DNA of 64,000 bases, from NCBI RefSeq assembly GCF_019956555.1, contig NZ_JAHBDQ010000019.1:1-64000 (forward strand), in the 5' to 3' direction. The stretch comes from Pseudomonas sp. A-RE-19 (GTDB lineage: Bacteria > Pseudomonadota > Gammaproteobacteria > Pseudomonadales > Pseudomonadaceae). Shown here in pieces: positions 53,425 to 62,848 of this stretch; positions within the stretch are counted from its first letter, which is position 1; each line of letters starts with the position of its first letter. A program made the position numbers and the translations under genes. The notes under the pieces were generated by a model that made no database searches, was not told the origin of the DNA, and worked only from the letters and a program-made list of their open reading frames with translations.

Positions 53425-54729
53425 CTATTCCTCGTCCTTGGTGGTTTTGCCGACAGGCGCATTGGCGAATTTGAACAGGTAGGAAAAGTCGGCCTTGTAG
53501 GGGCTCTTGACCGGTGTCGCCATGGAGTGGCAGTTCATGCAGCTGCTGTTGGGCTGGATGTAGCTCTCCATGGTCACGTTGGCCGACAGCGCCGGTGTCG
53601 GCTGGCCCAGTGGGTTACTGGGGTTGTCCGGCATCAGCGGGCGCTGGGTGGTGATGAGCTGGTAGTACTTCAACACGCTTTTTTGCAGGCCCGGGTCGGT
53701 GCGGTAATTGGTGTTCACCCCGTTGGTGATCTCGGCAATCGGGGTAAACCGGTTCAGCGGGTTCGGGGTCTGGAACGTGGTGCCGGGTTTGGGCACGCAG
53801 ACCAGATGCGCGCCTTGAGTCTGCCAGTCGCAGGGTGATTGGTTGAGGGAGGCGGCGGGGGCGGCGGGGTTGAAGTAGGAATAGGCCGTGCCGGAGGTCG
53901 GCTGGTCGACCCATTTGCCGTTCACCAGCACCTTGGGCGGAACGTTGTCGATCTGCTCGAAGGTCGACCAGATCCACTGCGGATAGCCATTCACCTTGGT
54001 GATGATGTGCAAGCCCACCAGGCCCAGGTAGGCCTCGGTGACACCGACACGCTGGCCTTGGTCATCGAACTTGGCCACGCGCGCCAGCATCGTCAGGTAG
54101 CGGCTGGCGTTGTCACTGGTCGTGAGGATGCGCCAGCTCGATTTGACCTCGATGACCCCATAGGGAAAGTTGATGTTGTTGGCTCTGGAAACGACATTAG
54201 CGTTATAGAAACTATTGGTGACGATGTAGTTGTAAGAGGTCTCGTTGGCCGAGATGTCGTAGTAGGTCGGGTTGCCGGCCTGGTCGATCAGCCAGCCGCC
54301 GACGGCCTGGTCGACAGCATTCACCTGAGTGCTGTTCTTCAGTGCGGCGATGTTGATGATGCCCAGGCTTTTTGCGGTCTGCGGGGTATTCCACGGGCCA
54401 GGGTTGGCCCCTTGCGGCAGAAAGATTTCCTCCACGGTCTTGTAGGTCTGCCAGACGGTATAGCCGGGATCCCCAGGCTGTTTGTTGCAGTCGGGATCAC
54501 CTCGCTGCCCGTCCTGCGCGGGCCAGTTCAAGGCGATGAACATCTGCCAGCTGTATTGATCGAACTGGTCCTGACTGGCGGTGGCGGCCGGCGCGGTGCT
54601 GGGAGGCTGGCAGCTCAGGCTGGTGGCCTGCGTCGACGGCATGGCCTGTTCCCGGGCCTGCACCAGGGTTAGCCCCGGCAGGCTGGTCAGGCCCAGTAAC
54701 ATCACGGTGAAACGGAGTGTGGTTTTCAT
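53425..54729 (-). CDS. Periplasmic single-haem c-type protein, paralogue A
   Basis: This 434-residue exported protein has the signal peptide TTLRFTVMLLGLTSLPGLTLVQA. A roughly 350-residue domain of unknown fold is followed by one CXXCH haem site, CMNCH at residue 397, near the C-terminus. It shares blocks with the protein at 58141-59280: SWQMFIALNWPA versus WNWFVCLNQPA, VEVKSSWR-type versus WELKSAW, and GLHIITKVNGYPQWIWSTFEQ versus GLHVINKLNPGWVWTTFEN. The arrangement suggests a periplasmic electron-transfer or oxidase subunit. I cannot identify the distal haem ligand. Confidence 0.82.
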   Translation of the reverse strand: MKTTLRFTVMLLGLTSLPGLTLVQAREQAMPSTQATSLSCQPPSTAPAATASQDQFDQYSWQMFIALNWPAQDGQRGDPDCNKQPGDPGYTVWQTYKTVEEIFLPQGANPGPWNTPQTAKSLGIINIAALKNSTQVNAVDQAVGGWLIDQAGNPTYYDISANETSYNYIVTNSFYNANVVSRANNINFPYGVIEVKSSWRILTTSDNASRYLTMLARVAKFDDQGQRVGVTEAYLGLVGLHIITKVNGYPQWIWSTFEQIDNVPPKVLVNGKWVDQPTSGTAYSYFNPAAPAASLNQSPCDWQTQGAHLVCVPKPGTTFQTPNPLNRFTPIAEITNGVNTNYRTDPGLQKSVLKYYQLITTQRPLMPDNPSNPLGQPTPALSANVTMESYIQPNSSCMNCHSMATPVKSPYKADFSYLFKFANAPVGKTTKDEE

Positions 54730-54748
54730 GGCGATCCTTCGTCATTGG

Positions 54749-55672
54749 TCAGGGTTTGCGCTGCATGAGCTTGTTCCACTGCGCCTTGTGCCCGTTGCTC
54801 TGTGAAGCCGGTGGCTCGAACAATTGGCAGGGCGGCGGATTCGCCGGGCACATCGCGGCCACCTGCGCCCAGGTCTTGGCCGGGTCCGGTTTGGCGATGC
54901 GGAAGTTGGTGTAGTTCTGGCTGACGATGGGCGCATTGGCGACGCTGGTGTCACCGGAGAAAAAGAACGACTGGGGATGCCGGTAGGGCGGTTGTCCTGA
55001 CAGTTGTTTGAAAAAGGCGTAGCCGAACAGGATGGGACCTTGCGGCGAGTCGAGGTCCAGGGCGTAGGCCTGCACGCTGCCATCGAGGTTTTTGCTGCGC
55101 TCGGCGCTGTAGGGCAGGTGCTGGATGAAATCTTGCCGCGGCGGATGATTCATTGGCGAAAACATGCAACAGGCCGGCATGTCCTTGGGGCGGTCTTGCG
55201 GATAGGTCAGAAAGTACGCCTTATTGCCCAGGGACACGAAGGAGCAGGTGTAGTTGTTGTTCTTGATCGGGAAGATCGGCAGACAGTATTTCTCGTAGTG
55301 CTCCATCATGGCGCCGAAGCCGTCGCCATCCGGCGGGATATAGGCGGTGTCGTAGTAGCTGGTGCCTCGGGAGACGGTGTAGTCCGCCGGGGTGAGGGTC
55401 GAGGGTGGGTTGCTGTAGGGCGGCGGGTTTTTTTCGTAGTTGTGCATCACCCGGTACATGGTCCAGTCACTGATCCAGTAGGCCGGAAAAAACGGATCGG
55501 AAGGGTCGTTCGGTGCGCGTTTGGCGATGCAGTTGCCGTTCTGGGCATTGCACCCTTCGGTGTTATGCACCCCCATGGTGAAGTAGACGGCGCCACTGTC
55601 CTCCTGGGCAAAAAGGGAGGGGCTGAGCAGCAGGGTCAGCAGCAACAGTCGATTCAAGATGCTGGCTTTCAT
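54749..55672 (-). CDS. Cysteine-rich secreted protein of unknown function
   Basis: This 307-residue exported protein has the signal peptide MKASILNRLLLLTLLLSPSLFA; the start at 55672 is fixed by AGGAG and by the position of the signal peptide. The mature part has about nine cysteines (EGCNAQNGNC, KYCLP, YTCSF, PACCMF, AAMCP, PPCQL), consistent with disulfides in the periplasm, plus several Tyr/Pro-rich stretches. No family is recognised. It lies between the two paralogue sets, 19 bp from the next gene and 67 bp from the previous one. Confidence 0.72.
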   Translation of the reverse strand: MKASILNRLLLLTLLLSPSLFAQEDSGAVYFTMGVHNTEGCNAQNGNCIAKRAPNDPSDPFFPAYWISDWTMYRVMHNYEKNPPPYSNPPSTLTPADYTVSRGTSYYDTAYIPPDGDGFGAMMEHYEKYCLPIFPIKNNNYTCSFVSLGNKAYFLTYPQDRPKDMPACCMFSPMNHPPRQDFIQHLPYSAERSKNLDGSVQAYALDLDSPQGPILFGYAFFKQLSGQPPYRHPQSFFFSGDTSVANAPIVSQNYTNFRIAKPDPAKTWAQVAAMCPANPPPCQLFEPPASQSNGHKAQWNKLMQRKP

Positions 55673-55739
55673 ATGACACTCCTGTGAAGTGCCGGGTGAC
55701 AGGTTCGTCACCCGGTGGTCCTGCTCGAATGTTGCTGTT

Positions 55740-58130
55740 TCAGACTTGCTTGTAGTCGCTCATGCTGAGAGGGACAGGGGGGTAATTGCGTTTCACCAGG
55801 GACTGTGCCCAGAGCTCCAGAACGGCGCGTCGGCTTTGCGACATGTCGCGGGTGATGGGCATGGCGAGTGTGCTTTCCTCCTGATATTCCTTGCTGATCA
55901 ACACAATGAGCTGGTCGATGGCGCCTTCGATTCGCTCCAGGGAATTGAGTGGCATGAATTTGCTCATGATCGGGTACAGGTAATAGAAGGGCTGCAGGAT
56001 GCGTGGGTAGATGAAGCTTTCCCAGATCAGGACCCGGGCCTCGGGTTTGGTGTAGATCTGGTTCCATTCGTTGACGAAGTCCTGCTGCAGTTTCGGCTCC
56101 AGCGGCAGCACACGCAAAGGCGCCATGAAGTCGGTATAGGCGTCCGTGTAGTTGAAACTGAAAGGGATCTCGGGAGGCTGTTCACCCTCCTGCACGAAGA
56201 AGCGCAGGGTCGGGAAGCCAGGGGCCCGGCCTTTAACGGTCAGTCGTGCGATGCCCTTGGCGTCGGTCTGTATCTGCGTCACGCAATAATTCACGGTGCT
56301 GTTCTGGAGATCCTGCAGCTTGCCTTCCATGGGGACGGGATTGTTGAAGCTCAGGCTGGGGGCCAGGGAAACCGAGGCGGGTGTCGAGAGGTATTGTTGA
56401 TAGGTGACGGGGATCGGCACCTCGGAGGGCGCCTCGGCGTGTAATGCCATGAGCCGGCGGCCACTGCCTGTGCTTGCCTGGCTGTGTTCGCTGGGGGCAT
56501 CGATGAATTGCGGCAGATTGGATTTGTTCTTTTTGCGGTTCAGCGGATAGTCGTAGAACAGCGTGAAGTCGGCCTTGTTGCTGAACGCCAGGTAGTAATC
56601 GCTGGTACTCAACATGAAGGCGTTGTCGTACTCCGCCACCCAGAGCACGGTGCCGGCCGGCGCCGGAAGGCCGTCGTATTGCACCATGATCTGCAGTGTT
56701 CTGCTGTCTCCCACATCGATGAAACTGGCGCTTTCCACCACCTCGGCGGTCCACATCTGCTGGGTAGCGGCCTGCGTCGGTGTTGTGCCCTGCAGTTGCA
56801 GTTCCAGCGATCCGGTTTGCAGCTTTTTCCTGGCGCCGGGGTTGAGCGTCAAATCCAGGATGCCGGAGCGTTTGTCGAAGGCTGCCTGTCGATACTGTTC
56901 GAAGCCGAAACTGGTCAGGGGGCTGAATTGGCCTGCGTCGTTTATCCCCAGTACGTAATTGCCTGCCTGGAATTTCTCCGCCACCGGAATGTTAGCGTTG
57001 CTGTCGAGCGGATAGAACGGGAAGGCGGTCGAGAGATCCAGCGACAGGGTATCGCTGTCAGGCTGGACCTGGGCCGAGATCACTCCCAGCTGTATTTCTA
57101 CGCCGGGGGGAAGGGGCGTATCGCCAGGTGAGGTCTTGTAAGGGCTGATGGCGGAGGCGGGGACCAGGCGCCGTCCCGCCGGCGCGGTCGGGAACTCATC
57201 CTCAAACCACAGGCCCAGGGTGCCGGCAGTGCGACTGTAGGCCGGGTTGAAGAAAATATCGGCAACGTTATCCAGGCCTTTTTGATACATCGCCTGCACG
57301 TTCGCCTGTATCTGCGGGTCTGTGGAATGGGTGTTGATGGGGGGGTAATCGTTGAAAATGCCGTTTCTGTCGTAGCAGGTCAGGTAGGTGGAGAACCTGA
57401 ACATCAGCCCCTTGGCGTGTTGTTGGTCCATCTGTTCCTGGAGGTCTTTGAGCAGTTGCGAGTCGCCAATTACCCACTGCAGGTTCTCTTTGGGAAAGCA
57501 GGTCTGCCACGTCGTGGTGACATAGATCAGGCCACCCAACGCCCCCCAGTTGAAGTTCAGAAAGCGATCGAGCATCCGGTGCTGACGCTTGAGCGTCACG
57601 CCGCACTGATCGTCACCCAGCACCAGCTTGTCGAAGTACAGCGCGGTGAAGGTGTTCTGCCAGGGGCTGACGTCGACGAATCGGGCGGGGGTGGGATTCG
57701 TGCTGCCAAGGGGGTTGCCGAACAGTTGGTAAGCCTTGTCGATCAGCGGATCCTGGTCGACGTAACCACCGCCAGGAAGCTCGCCGCCAATGATCACGGA
57801 CCGGGTCTGGTCATAGCTGACGGTGCCGCAGGCGTTGTCGCCGAACAGGTCCCATTCGGCGGGAATCATCGGGTAGCTTTGCGGGTTGGCATTGCCCGGC
57901 ACTTGCAGAACATAAGCAGGTACATCGCTCATCGCCAGGGGGGCGATGGTCCAGGGCATCAAGGTGCTGGCGGCATTCTCGGGATCGATGCCGTATTCAG
58001 CGAGAAACCGCCAGTTCATCTGCATCTTGACCGCGTCGTAGAGCGGAAGTACGTCGTTGTTATTGGCCGTTGGCGGGTTCCAGAACATATGGCCGTTGAG
58101 GTAGATGCGGGGGAAATTCAATACGCTCAT
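55740..58130 (-). CDS. Large unknown protein, paralogue B of the ebo-linked pair
   Basis: This 796-residue protein has no signal peptide and no recognised family. I start it at 58130, with AAGGAG 6 nt upstream; an earlier frame start at 58178 would sit in the preceding gene. It shares its N-terminal MS-LN-PR motif and C-terminal PIMSKFMPLN and MPITRDMSQSRRAVLELW blocks with the 602-residue protein but is 190 residues longer in the middle. Many Asp/Pro/Gly turns suggest beta-rich modules (VQYDGLPAPAGTVLWVAEY). It begins 10 bp after the haem protein stop. Confidence 0.8.
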   Translation of the reverse strand: MSVLNFPRIYLNGHMFWNPPTANNNDVLPLYDAVKMQMNWRFLAEYGIDPENAASTLMPWTIAPLAMSDVPAYVLQVPGNANPQSYPMIPAEWDLFGDNACGTVSYDQTRSVIIGGELPGGGYVDQDPLIDKAYQLFGNPLGSTNPTPARFVDVSPWQNTFTALYFDKLVLGDDQCGVTLKRQHRMLDRFLNFNWGALGGLIYVTTTWQTCFPKENLQWVIGDSQLLKDLQEQMDQQHAKGLMFRFSTYLTCYDRNGIFNDYPPINTHSTDPQIQANVQAMYQKGLDNVADIFFNPAYSRTAGTLGLWFEDEFPTAPAGRRLVPASAISPYKTSPGDTPLPPGVEIQLGVISAQVQPDSDTLSLDLSTAFPFYPLDSNANIPVAEKFQAGNYVLGINDAGQFSPLTSFGFEQYRQAAFDKRSGILDLTLNPGARKKLQTGSLELQLQGTTPTQAATQQMWTAEVVESASFIDVGDSRTLQIMVQYDGLPAPAGTVLWVAEYDNAFMLSTSDYYLAFSNKADFTLFYDYPLNRKKNKSNLPQFIDAPSEHSQASTGSGRRLMALHAEAPSEVPIPVTYQQYLSTPASVSLAPSLSFNNPVPMEGKLQDLQNSTVNYCVTQIQTDAKGIARLTVKGRAPGFPTLRFFVQEGEQPPEIPFSFNYTDAYTDFMAPLRVLPLEPKLQQDFVNEWNQIYTKPEARVLIWESFIYPRILQPFYYLYPIMSKFMPLNSLERIEGAIDQLIVLISKEYQEESTLAMPITRDMSQSRRAVLELWAQSLVKRNYPPVPLSMSDYKQV

Positions 58131-58140
58131 GTCATGCTCC

Positions 58141-59280
58141 TTAGCGTTGCCACTGGGCGCGTTTGAGCGACCAGACAAAGTCCAGTTTGTTGTAACCGAC
58201 GAAGGCCGATTCCGGCAGGAGGGCGGTGGGGTAGACGATGCCGCCCTGTTCTTTCATGGCGAAGTTGAAATAGCCCTTTTTCGCCGAATATGCGGCGGTG
58301 TCGTGGCAGGCAAAGCACGACGACTGGCTCTGAAAAGCTGACTCCAGCTGAGAGTTGGCCAGCAAGGTCGGGTTGGTCTTGGACTGGACTGCGATCAGTT
58401 CGTACTGCGACAACCCGGGATATTGAGCCTGGAATTGGCTATTGACGGGCTTGGCAGCGGCTATCGGCCCGGTGCTGTTGGTCATCGGAGTGGGTGGGAT
58501 GGCGTTGGTGACGGTGTACTTGCTGTTGTTAATGTTTTCGAAAGTGGTCCAGACCCAGCCGGGATTCAGTTTGTTGATGACATGCAAGCCGCTCAGCGCT
58601 GCATAGCCGACCTGGTATTTACCGTCTTGCAGGTAATAGGCCTGGGCGATGTAGTAACCGTCGTTTTCCAGGGTCTGTTTGTAAGTCGCGTCGGAGCCGA
58701 TCCACAGCCAGGCGGATTTCAACTCCCAGGCGGTGGAGGGGAACTCCAGGTTACTGGTCAAGGCCGCCTGGCCGTTCATGTTGTAGACCTGGCGTTGCAC
58801 GATGTAATCGAAAGTGCCTTCGCCCATCAGCAGCTGAAAGCGCACGGGTTTGCCTGTTTCTGGCGCCGGCACCGCACCGCCCATTTCCAGAATCATGCCA
58901 TCGACCTGTTGCGTGGCGTTGAGGTTATGGAAGATTCGGGACAGGTCCATTCCCTGCGCCTTGGCTTGAGTCAGCACCGCGTCCGGGGGCGGCACGGGTG
59001 TGCCATAAGGGGCGGGTTTGGCGCCATTGATCAGGTAGACCTGGTCGGAGGGTTTCATGGACTCCCACTCGAGGTTGGGGCTTCCCGCCGCGGCGGGCTG
59101 GTTCAGGCAGACGAACCAGTTCCAGGCCAGGGTCTCGGGACTCTGGGCAAACTCGGTTCGGGTCTTGTCGACGTTTCCTCCAAACTGCAGGAAGTTGCTG
59201 CAGTCGAAGGTACTCGGGGTCTGAGCCTGAGCCAAACCGGCCAGTGCACTCAGAACTGTTATAGAAATGGCGCGCCGCAT
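58141..59280 (-). CDS. Periplasmic single-haem c-type protein, paralogue B
   Basis: This 379-residue exported protein has the signal peptide MRRAISITVLSALAGLAQAQ and one CXXCH site, CFACH at residue 322, followed by 54 residues. The N-terminal 310 residues share blocks with the 434-residue haem protein (see GLHVINKLNPGWVWTTFE and the 'V/I-F/Y-L-x-x-GA-x-P' segment). GGAG precedes the ATG, which lies 22 bp inside the end of eboF. This overlap physically ties the haem genes to the ebo operon. Likely periplasmic redox partner; the substrate is unknown. Confidence 0.85.
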   Translation of the reverse strand: MRRAISITVLSALAGLAQAQTPSTFDCSNFLQFGGNVDKTRTEFAQSPETLAWNWFVCLNQPAAAGSPNLEWESMKPSDQVYLINGAKPAPYGTPVPPPDAVLTQAKAQGMDLSRIFHNLNATQQVDGMILEMGGAVPAPETGKPVRFQLLMGEGTFDYIVQRQVYNMNGQAALTSNLEFPSTAWELKSAWLWIGSDATYKQTLENDGYYIAQAYYLQDGKYQVGYAALSGLHVINKLNPGWVWTTFENINNSKYTVTNAIPPTPMTNSTGPIAAAKPVNSQFQAQYPGLSQYELIAVQSKTNPTLLANSQLESAFQSQSSCFACHDTAAYSAKKGYFNFAMKEQGGIVYPTALLPESAFVGYNKLDFVWSLKRAQWQR

Positions 59281-60704
59281 GGAAGCTCCTTGGCATTGGC
59301 CAGGTCGGTGTGTGGGTGCCCCAGGAAATGCTGTAGGAGCAGTTGTTTCACCGCCGTGGCCGCAAGGTGCTGCGGCAACGGCAGATCACAATTGGTGATG
59401 AGCAGCGGGCCGGTCTTCTCGCTGCCGGGCAGGCGGCCATGGCTGCCGCGGACCAGACGGGTGTCCAGCGGAATCAGGTCCATGTAGTAGCGAAAGCCAA
59501 GCTTTTTCTGCAGCAGGCGGCGCGCCACTTTCAATTTGGGGAAGCGAATGGCCGGGTCGATGAACAGCTCCAGCGGGTCGTAGCCGGGCTTGCGATGGAT
59601 GTCCACGGTACGGGCAAAGTCGGGTGCCTTGCGATCGTCAAACCAGTAGTAGTAATCGAACCAGTAGCCCGGCGCCGCCACGGTCACCAGCTCGCCGCTG
59701 CGGGGATGGTCCAGCTGGCAGGCCCGTTGTTCGGCTTTATCCAAAACCTGCTCGATGCCGGGCTGGCGCTGCAACAGCGCTTTGACGCGAGGTATGTCTT
59801 GCGCCTGCTTCACGTAGACATGCGCGATCTGATGATCGACCACGGCAAAGGCTGCGCTGGCGCCAGGGTCAAGCAATTCCCAGGTGAGCGATTGGCGCAC
59901 CTGCAACAAGCCTTCCGAGCGCAACAGCCGGTTGATGGAAACAGATTGCTGCACGGCTTCGATCCCATACTCGGATAACAGCATTACCGCCGCGCCTTGC
60001 TCCTGGGCAAAGGTCAGCAGGCGACCCACTTCACTGTCGATGGCCCGCACCTCGTCGGCAATCGACGGATGATCGGGGCCCAGACGCTGCAGGCTGTAGT
60101 CGAGATGCGGCAGGTAAACCAATTGCAGGTCGGGTCGGTCGAGCTGGAATTCGGCGATGGCGCAGTCGACGATCCAGCGGCTCGACGCGATGCCGGCTGC
60201 CGGGCCCCAGAAGCTTGGAAAGGGGAACTCGCCGATCTGCTGCTCGATACGTTCATGCAACGAGGCCGGGGACGAATACAGACCGAACATTTTGCGGCCA
60301 TCGGCCGGGTAGTGCGGGCGTGGGGTGATGGCGGCATCCACGTCCGCATACATGTTGTACCACCAGAACAGCTGGCTGCAGCGAAACCCGGGGAGCTCAC
60401 GCTTGAGCTGCTGCCAGACTTTTTCACCCTGGATCAGTGCGTTGGGTTGCAGCCAGAAACGTACTTCGGCCTGGTCGCGAAAATACCAGCCATTGCCCAC
60501 GATGCCGTGCTCGGACGGTGGCAGACCGGTGAGGATCGAGGCTTGCACCGTAGACGTGACGGCCGGAAACACCGGTTGCAGGCTGGCCATTTTTGCCGTT
60601 TTCAACAGGGCATTGATGTGAGGCGTCGCCGCCCCCAACAGCGCCGGTGTCAGCGCAACCACGTTGATCAGCAGCAGCGGTTGACGCGAGTGATCAGAGG
60701 GCAT
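59259..60704 (-). CDS. eboF: EboF-like alkaline phosphatase superfamily protein
   Basis: This 481-residue member of the nucleotide pyrophosphatase/phosphodiesterase branch of the alkaline phosphatase superfamily has LLLINVVALTPALLGAATPH at the N-terminus, a nucleophile segment FPAVTSTVQASILTG, SEHGIVGNGWYFRD, and metal-site blocks YLPHLDYSLQR and MLLSEYGIEAV. I start it at 60704, where it overlaps eboE by 11 bp; the open frame upstream has no coding character. The order after EboE matches ebo clusters. There is no clear signal peptide, and the phosphoester substrate is unknown. Confidence 0.82.
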   Translation of the reverse strand: MPSDHSRQPLLLINVVALTPALLGAATPHINALLKTAKMASLQPVFPAVTSTVQASILTGLPPSEHGIVGNGWYFRDQAEVRFWLQPNALIQGEKVWQQLKRELPGFRCSQLFWWYNMYADVDAAITPRPHYPADGRKMFGLYSSPASLHERIEQQIGEFPFPSFWGPAAGIASSRWIVDCAIAEFQLDRPDLQLVYLPHLDYSLQRLGPDHPSIADEVRAIDSEVGRLLTFAQEQGAAVMLLSEYGIEAVQQSVSINRLLRSEGLLQVRQSLTWELLDPGASAAFAVVDHQIAHVYVKQAQDIPRVKALLQRQPGIEQVLDKAEQRACQLDHPRSGELVTVAAPGYWFDYYYWFDDRKAPDFARTVDIHRKPGYDPLELFIDPAIRFPKLKVARRLLQKKLGFRYYMDLIPLDTRLVRGSHGRLPGSEKTGPLLITNCDLPLPQHLAATAVKQLLLQHFLGHPHTDLANAKELPCGAPFL

Positions 60705-61926
60705 CGGCGTACGCCTCCCGCGTCTGGGATTGCAGCAATTGTCGCTGGCGCAATTGGTCTTCGACCCAGCGCAGTTCGGCGGCGATCCCCTGGAGTTGGG
60801 CGTGCTCGGTCGTGGGCCGCAGCTGGGCGGGCAGGACGCCCCAGCTGTAGGTTTCCACTTCCAGCACGGGACGAAAATCCGGATGGTCTGCCAGGAAGTC
60901 GAAGGTCTGCGACAGGGCGATCTGACTGCCACTGAGCTCGGGCAGCAGCAAGTGTTCGCTGAACAGCGGAATGTGGAAATGAATCCTCAGCTCGGGGTAT
61001 TGCCCCGGAATATTTGCGCAATCGTCGAGCGCGGCGGGAAGGTCGGCCCAGGCCAATAACCGGTCCTGCGCATCACGGGCTTTCACTTGATGCAGGTAGG
61101 TGGTTTCGGCGAAGTCGCTCAAGGTCTTGAGGACGTGTTCGCGCCGATCATTGTCTTGAGAGGGCAGGCGACAGATCAGGGCGTTGGACAGCTGAATCTT
61201 GCCCACGGGCACCCGGGCCTGACGCAGCTTTTCCAGTGACCGATAACAATGTTCGAAGACCACGGCCTGGTGGCAGACATCAAAACACAGCGCCAAATAG
61301 TCATGGTTCGGGTCCGTGGCTTGGCAGCGGTGGAAAAAGGCGATCGCCTGGTCGGTGTTTTCCAGCACGCAGTCGGGCTCCATCTCCAGGCAGAACACGA
61401 TCTTCTTGCCCGTCTCCAAATGCAGCCTGGCCAGTGAGGCGGTGAGCTGGCGCAGTTGATACTCGGCACGCCGCTGTAAGGCCGGGCTCCAACTGGCGGC
61501 ATAACCCAGCGGCACAGTGGATATCACGCCCTGTTTACAGTCCGGCGGCAAGGCAGCCGCGAGAATCCGCGCCAGATTCAGGCTGTACGCCAGCCGTTTC
61601 GGATCAGCCCAACTGGGCAAATAGACCTCGGCTTTCACGGCGCCCTGATGAAACTGGCCGTAGGGAAAGCCGTTAAGCGAGGTCAGGCGTAGCCCGCAAC
61701 GTTGCAGCAGGCTCAGGAACTCCGTGCGAGCCGACGCCTGTTGTAATTCGGCCGCGGCGAGAGCGCTGATCCACAGGCCACTGTCCTGCTCGGTCAGCCC
61801 GCGCAGGGTTCGCACGCCCTGAAAATGCTGTTCGATGGATGACCGTAGTCCCGCCAGGTCACGGGTCGGGTGCACATTGCTGCAATAACCGACCTGCGCG
61901 GCAGCCCAACCCGTGCCGGCACTCAT
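60694..61926 (-). CDS. eboE: EboE, metabolite traffic protein (TIM-barrel, sugar-isomerase-like)
   Basis: This 410-residue protein resembles xylose isomerase/endonuclease IV-like TIM barrels. The N-terminal VGYCSNVHPTRDLAGL is a hallmark of EboE; later blocks are LTSLNGFPYGQFH, KAEVYLPSW, CLEMEPDCVLENT and LCFDVCHQAVVFEH, with acidic and His residues expected at a metal site. The ATG overlaps the eboB stop as ATGA. The family is implicated in moving or processing a precursor for export in ebo pathways; the exact reaction is unknown. Confidence 0.88.
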   Translation of the reverse strand: MSAGTGWAAAQVGYCSNVHPTRDLAGLRSSIEQHFQGVRTLRGLTEQDSGLWISALAAAELQQASARTEFLSLLQRCGLRLTSLNGFPYGQFHQGAVKAEVYLPSWADPKRLAYSLNLARILAAALPPDCKQGVISTVPLGYAASWSPALQRRAEYQLRQLTASLARLHLETGKKIVFCLEMEPDCVLENTDQAIAFFHRCQATDPNHDYLALCFDVCHQAVVFEHCYRSLEKLRQARVPVGKIQLSNALICRLPSQDNDRREHVLKTLSDFAETTYLHQVKARDAQDRLLAWADLPAALDDCANIPGQYPELRIHFHIPLFSEHLLLPELSGSQIALSQTFDFLADHPDFRPVLEVETYSWGVLPAQLRPTTEHAQLQGIAAELRWVEDQLRQRQLLQSQTREAYADAL

Positions 61927-62807
61927 TTGATCACCGGTTCCTGGCCGCGCAGAGCGGAGTTGTCCTGCCACTGCCGACGCTGGTCGATGGGCAGCGGGGT
62001 GCTGACGAGGGCTTTGTCCAGTTGGCCGCTTTGGGCAAAAAAGTCCACCGGGTTGTGGAATAGCACCTGTTCGACCTGGGCTTCGGTGAAGCCGGCAGCC
62101 AGCATTGCCTGGCCCGTTTTGGGCACCTTGAGCGGATCGCTGATCCCCCAGTCGGCGGCGCTGTTGACCACCATTTTTTCGGTGCCGTATTCCTGCAACA
62201 GGGCGACCATGCGCTGTTCCGACATCTTGGTGTTGGGGTAGATGGAATGGCCGCGCCAACAGTCGCTGTCCAGCACCAGGGGCAGGGTCAGTTCGTTGAG
62301 GTGGTCGATGATCACCAGGTGCTCGGCAATCCCCACTTCACGAATCACCGCCAGGGTGCGTTTGGTGCCACCGATCTTGTCGCGGTGCGGGGTGTGTACC
62401 AGTACCGGCAAATTGAATTGCTTGGCCAGTTCCAGCTGAGCGGCGAGAAAGCGATCCTCCTCCGGGGTGATGTCGTCGTAGCCGATTTCGCCGACCGCCA
62501 CGACGCCGTCTTTCACCAGATAGCGCGGCAGAATCTCCAGCACTTCATTGGCCACCGACAGGTCATTGGCCTCCTTGGGGTTGAGGCCGATGGTGCAGAA
62601 GTGATGGATGCCGAACATGCTGGCGCGAAAGCGCTCCCAGCCCAACAGGGTATCGAAGTAATCGATGAAACTGCCGACACTGGTCCTGGCCTGGCCCTGC
62701 CAGAAGGCCGGTTCGATAACCCCGGTGATGCCGGCAGCGGCCATGTTCTGGTAGTCATCGGTGGTGCGGCTGACCATATGAATATGCGGGTCGAAGTACT
62801 TGAGCAT
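61923..62807 (-). CDS. eboB: EboB, TatD-family metal-dependent hydrolase
   Basis: This 294-residue amidohydrolase-like protein has the metal ligands FDPHIHM (residues 5-11), AVGEIGYDD (Glu, about 105), VLVHTPHRDK (His, about 137) and VIIDHLNE (His, about 169). The opening YFDPHIHMVSRTTDDYQNMAAAG recalls the EboB branch rather than DNA-repair TatD. It starts 41 bp after eboA and is followed by eboE with a 4-bp overlap. Substrate unknown. Confidence 0.87.
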   Translation of the reverse strand: MLKYFDPHIHMVSRTTDDYQNMAAAGITGVIEPAFWQGQARTSVGSFIDYFDTLLGWERFRASMFGIHHFCTIGLNPKEANDLSVANEVLEILPRYLVKDGVVAVGEIGYDDITPEEDRFLAAQLELAKQFNLPVLVHTPHRDKIGGTKRTLAVIREVGIAEHLVIIDHLNELTLPLVLDSDCWRGHSIYPNTKMSEQRMVALLQEYGTEKMVVNSAADWGISDPLKVPKTGQAMLAAGFTEAQVEQVLFHNPVDFFAQSGQLDKALVSTPLPIDQRRQWQDNSALRGQEPVIK

Positions 62808-62848
62808 GGTGAATCCTCGTCAAGGGGAGGGAACCGTTGAGCATCGGT

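Noticed and set aside
52489-53838. 449-codon plus-strand ORF in the ebo-linked region
   Set aside because: Antisense to the 602-aa unknown and a haem protein; the minus frames have ribosome sites, tight spacing and a paralogue.
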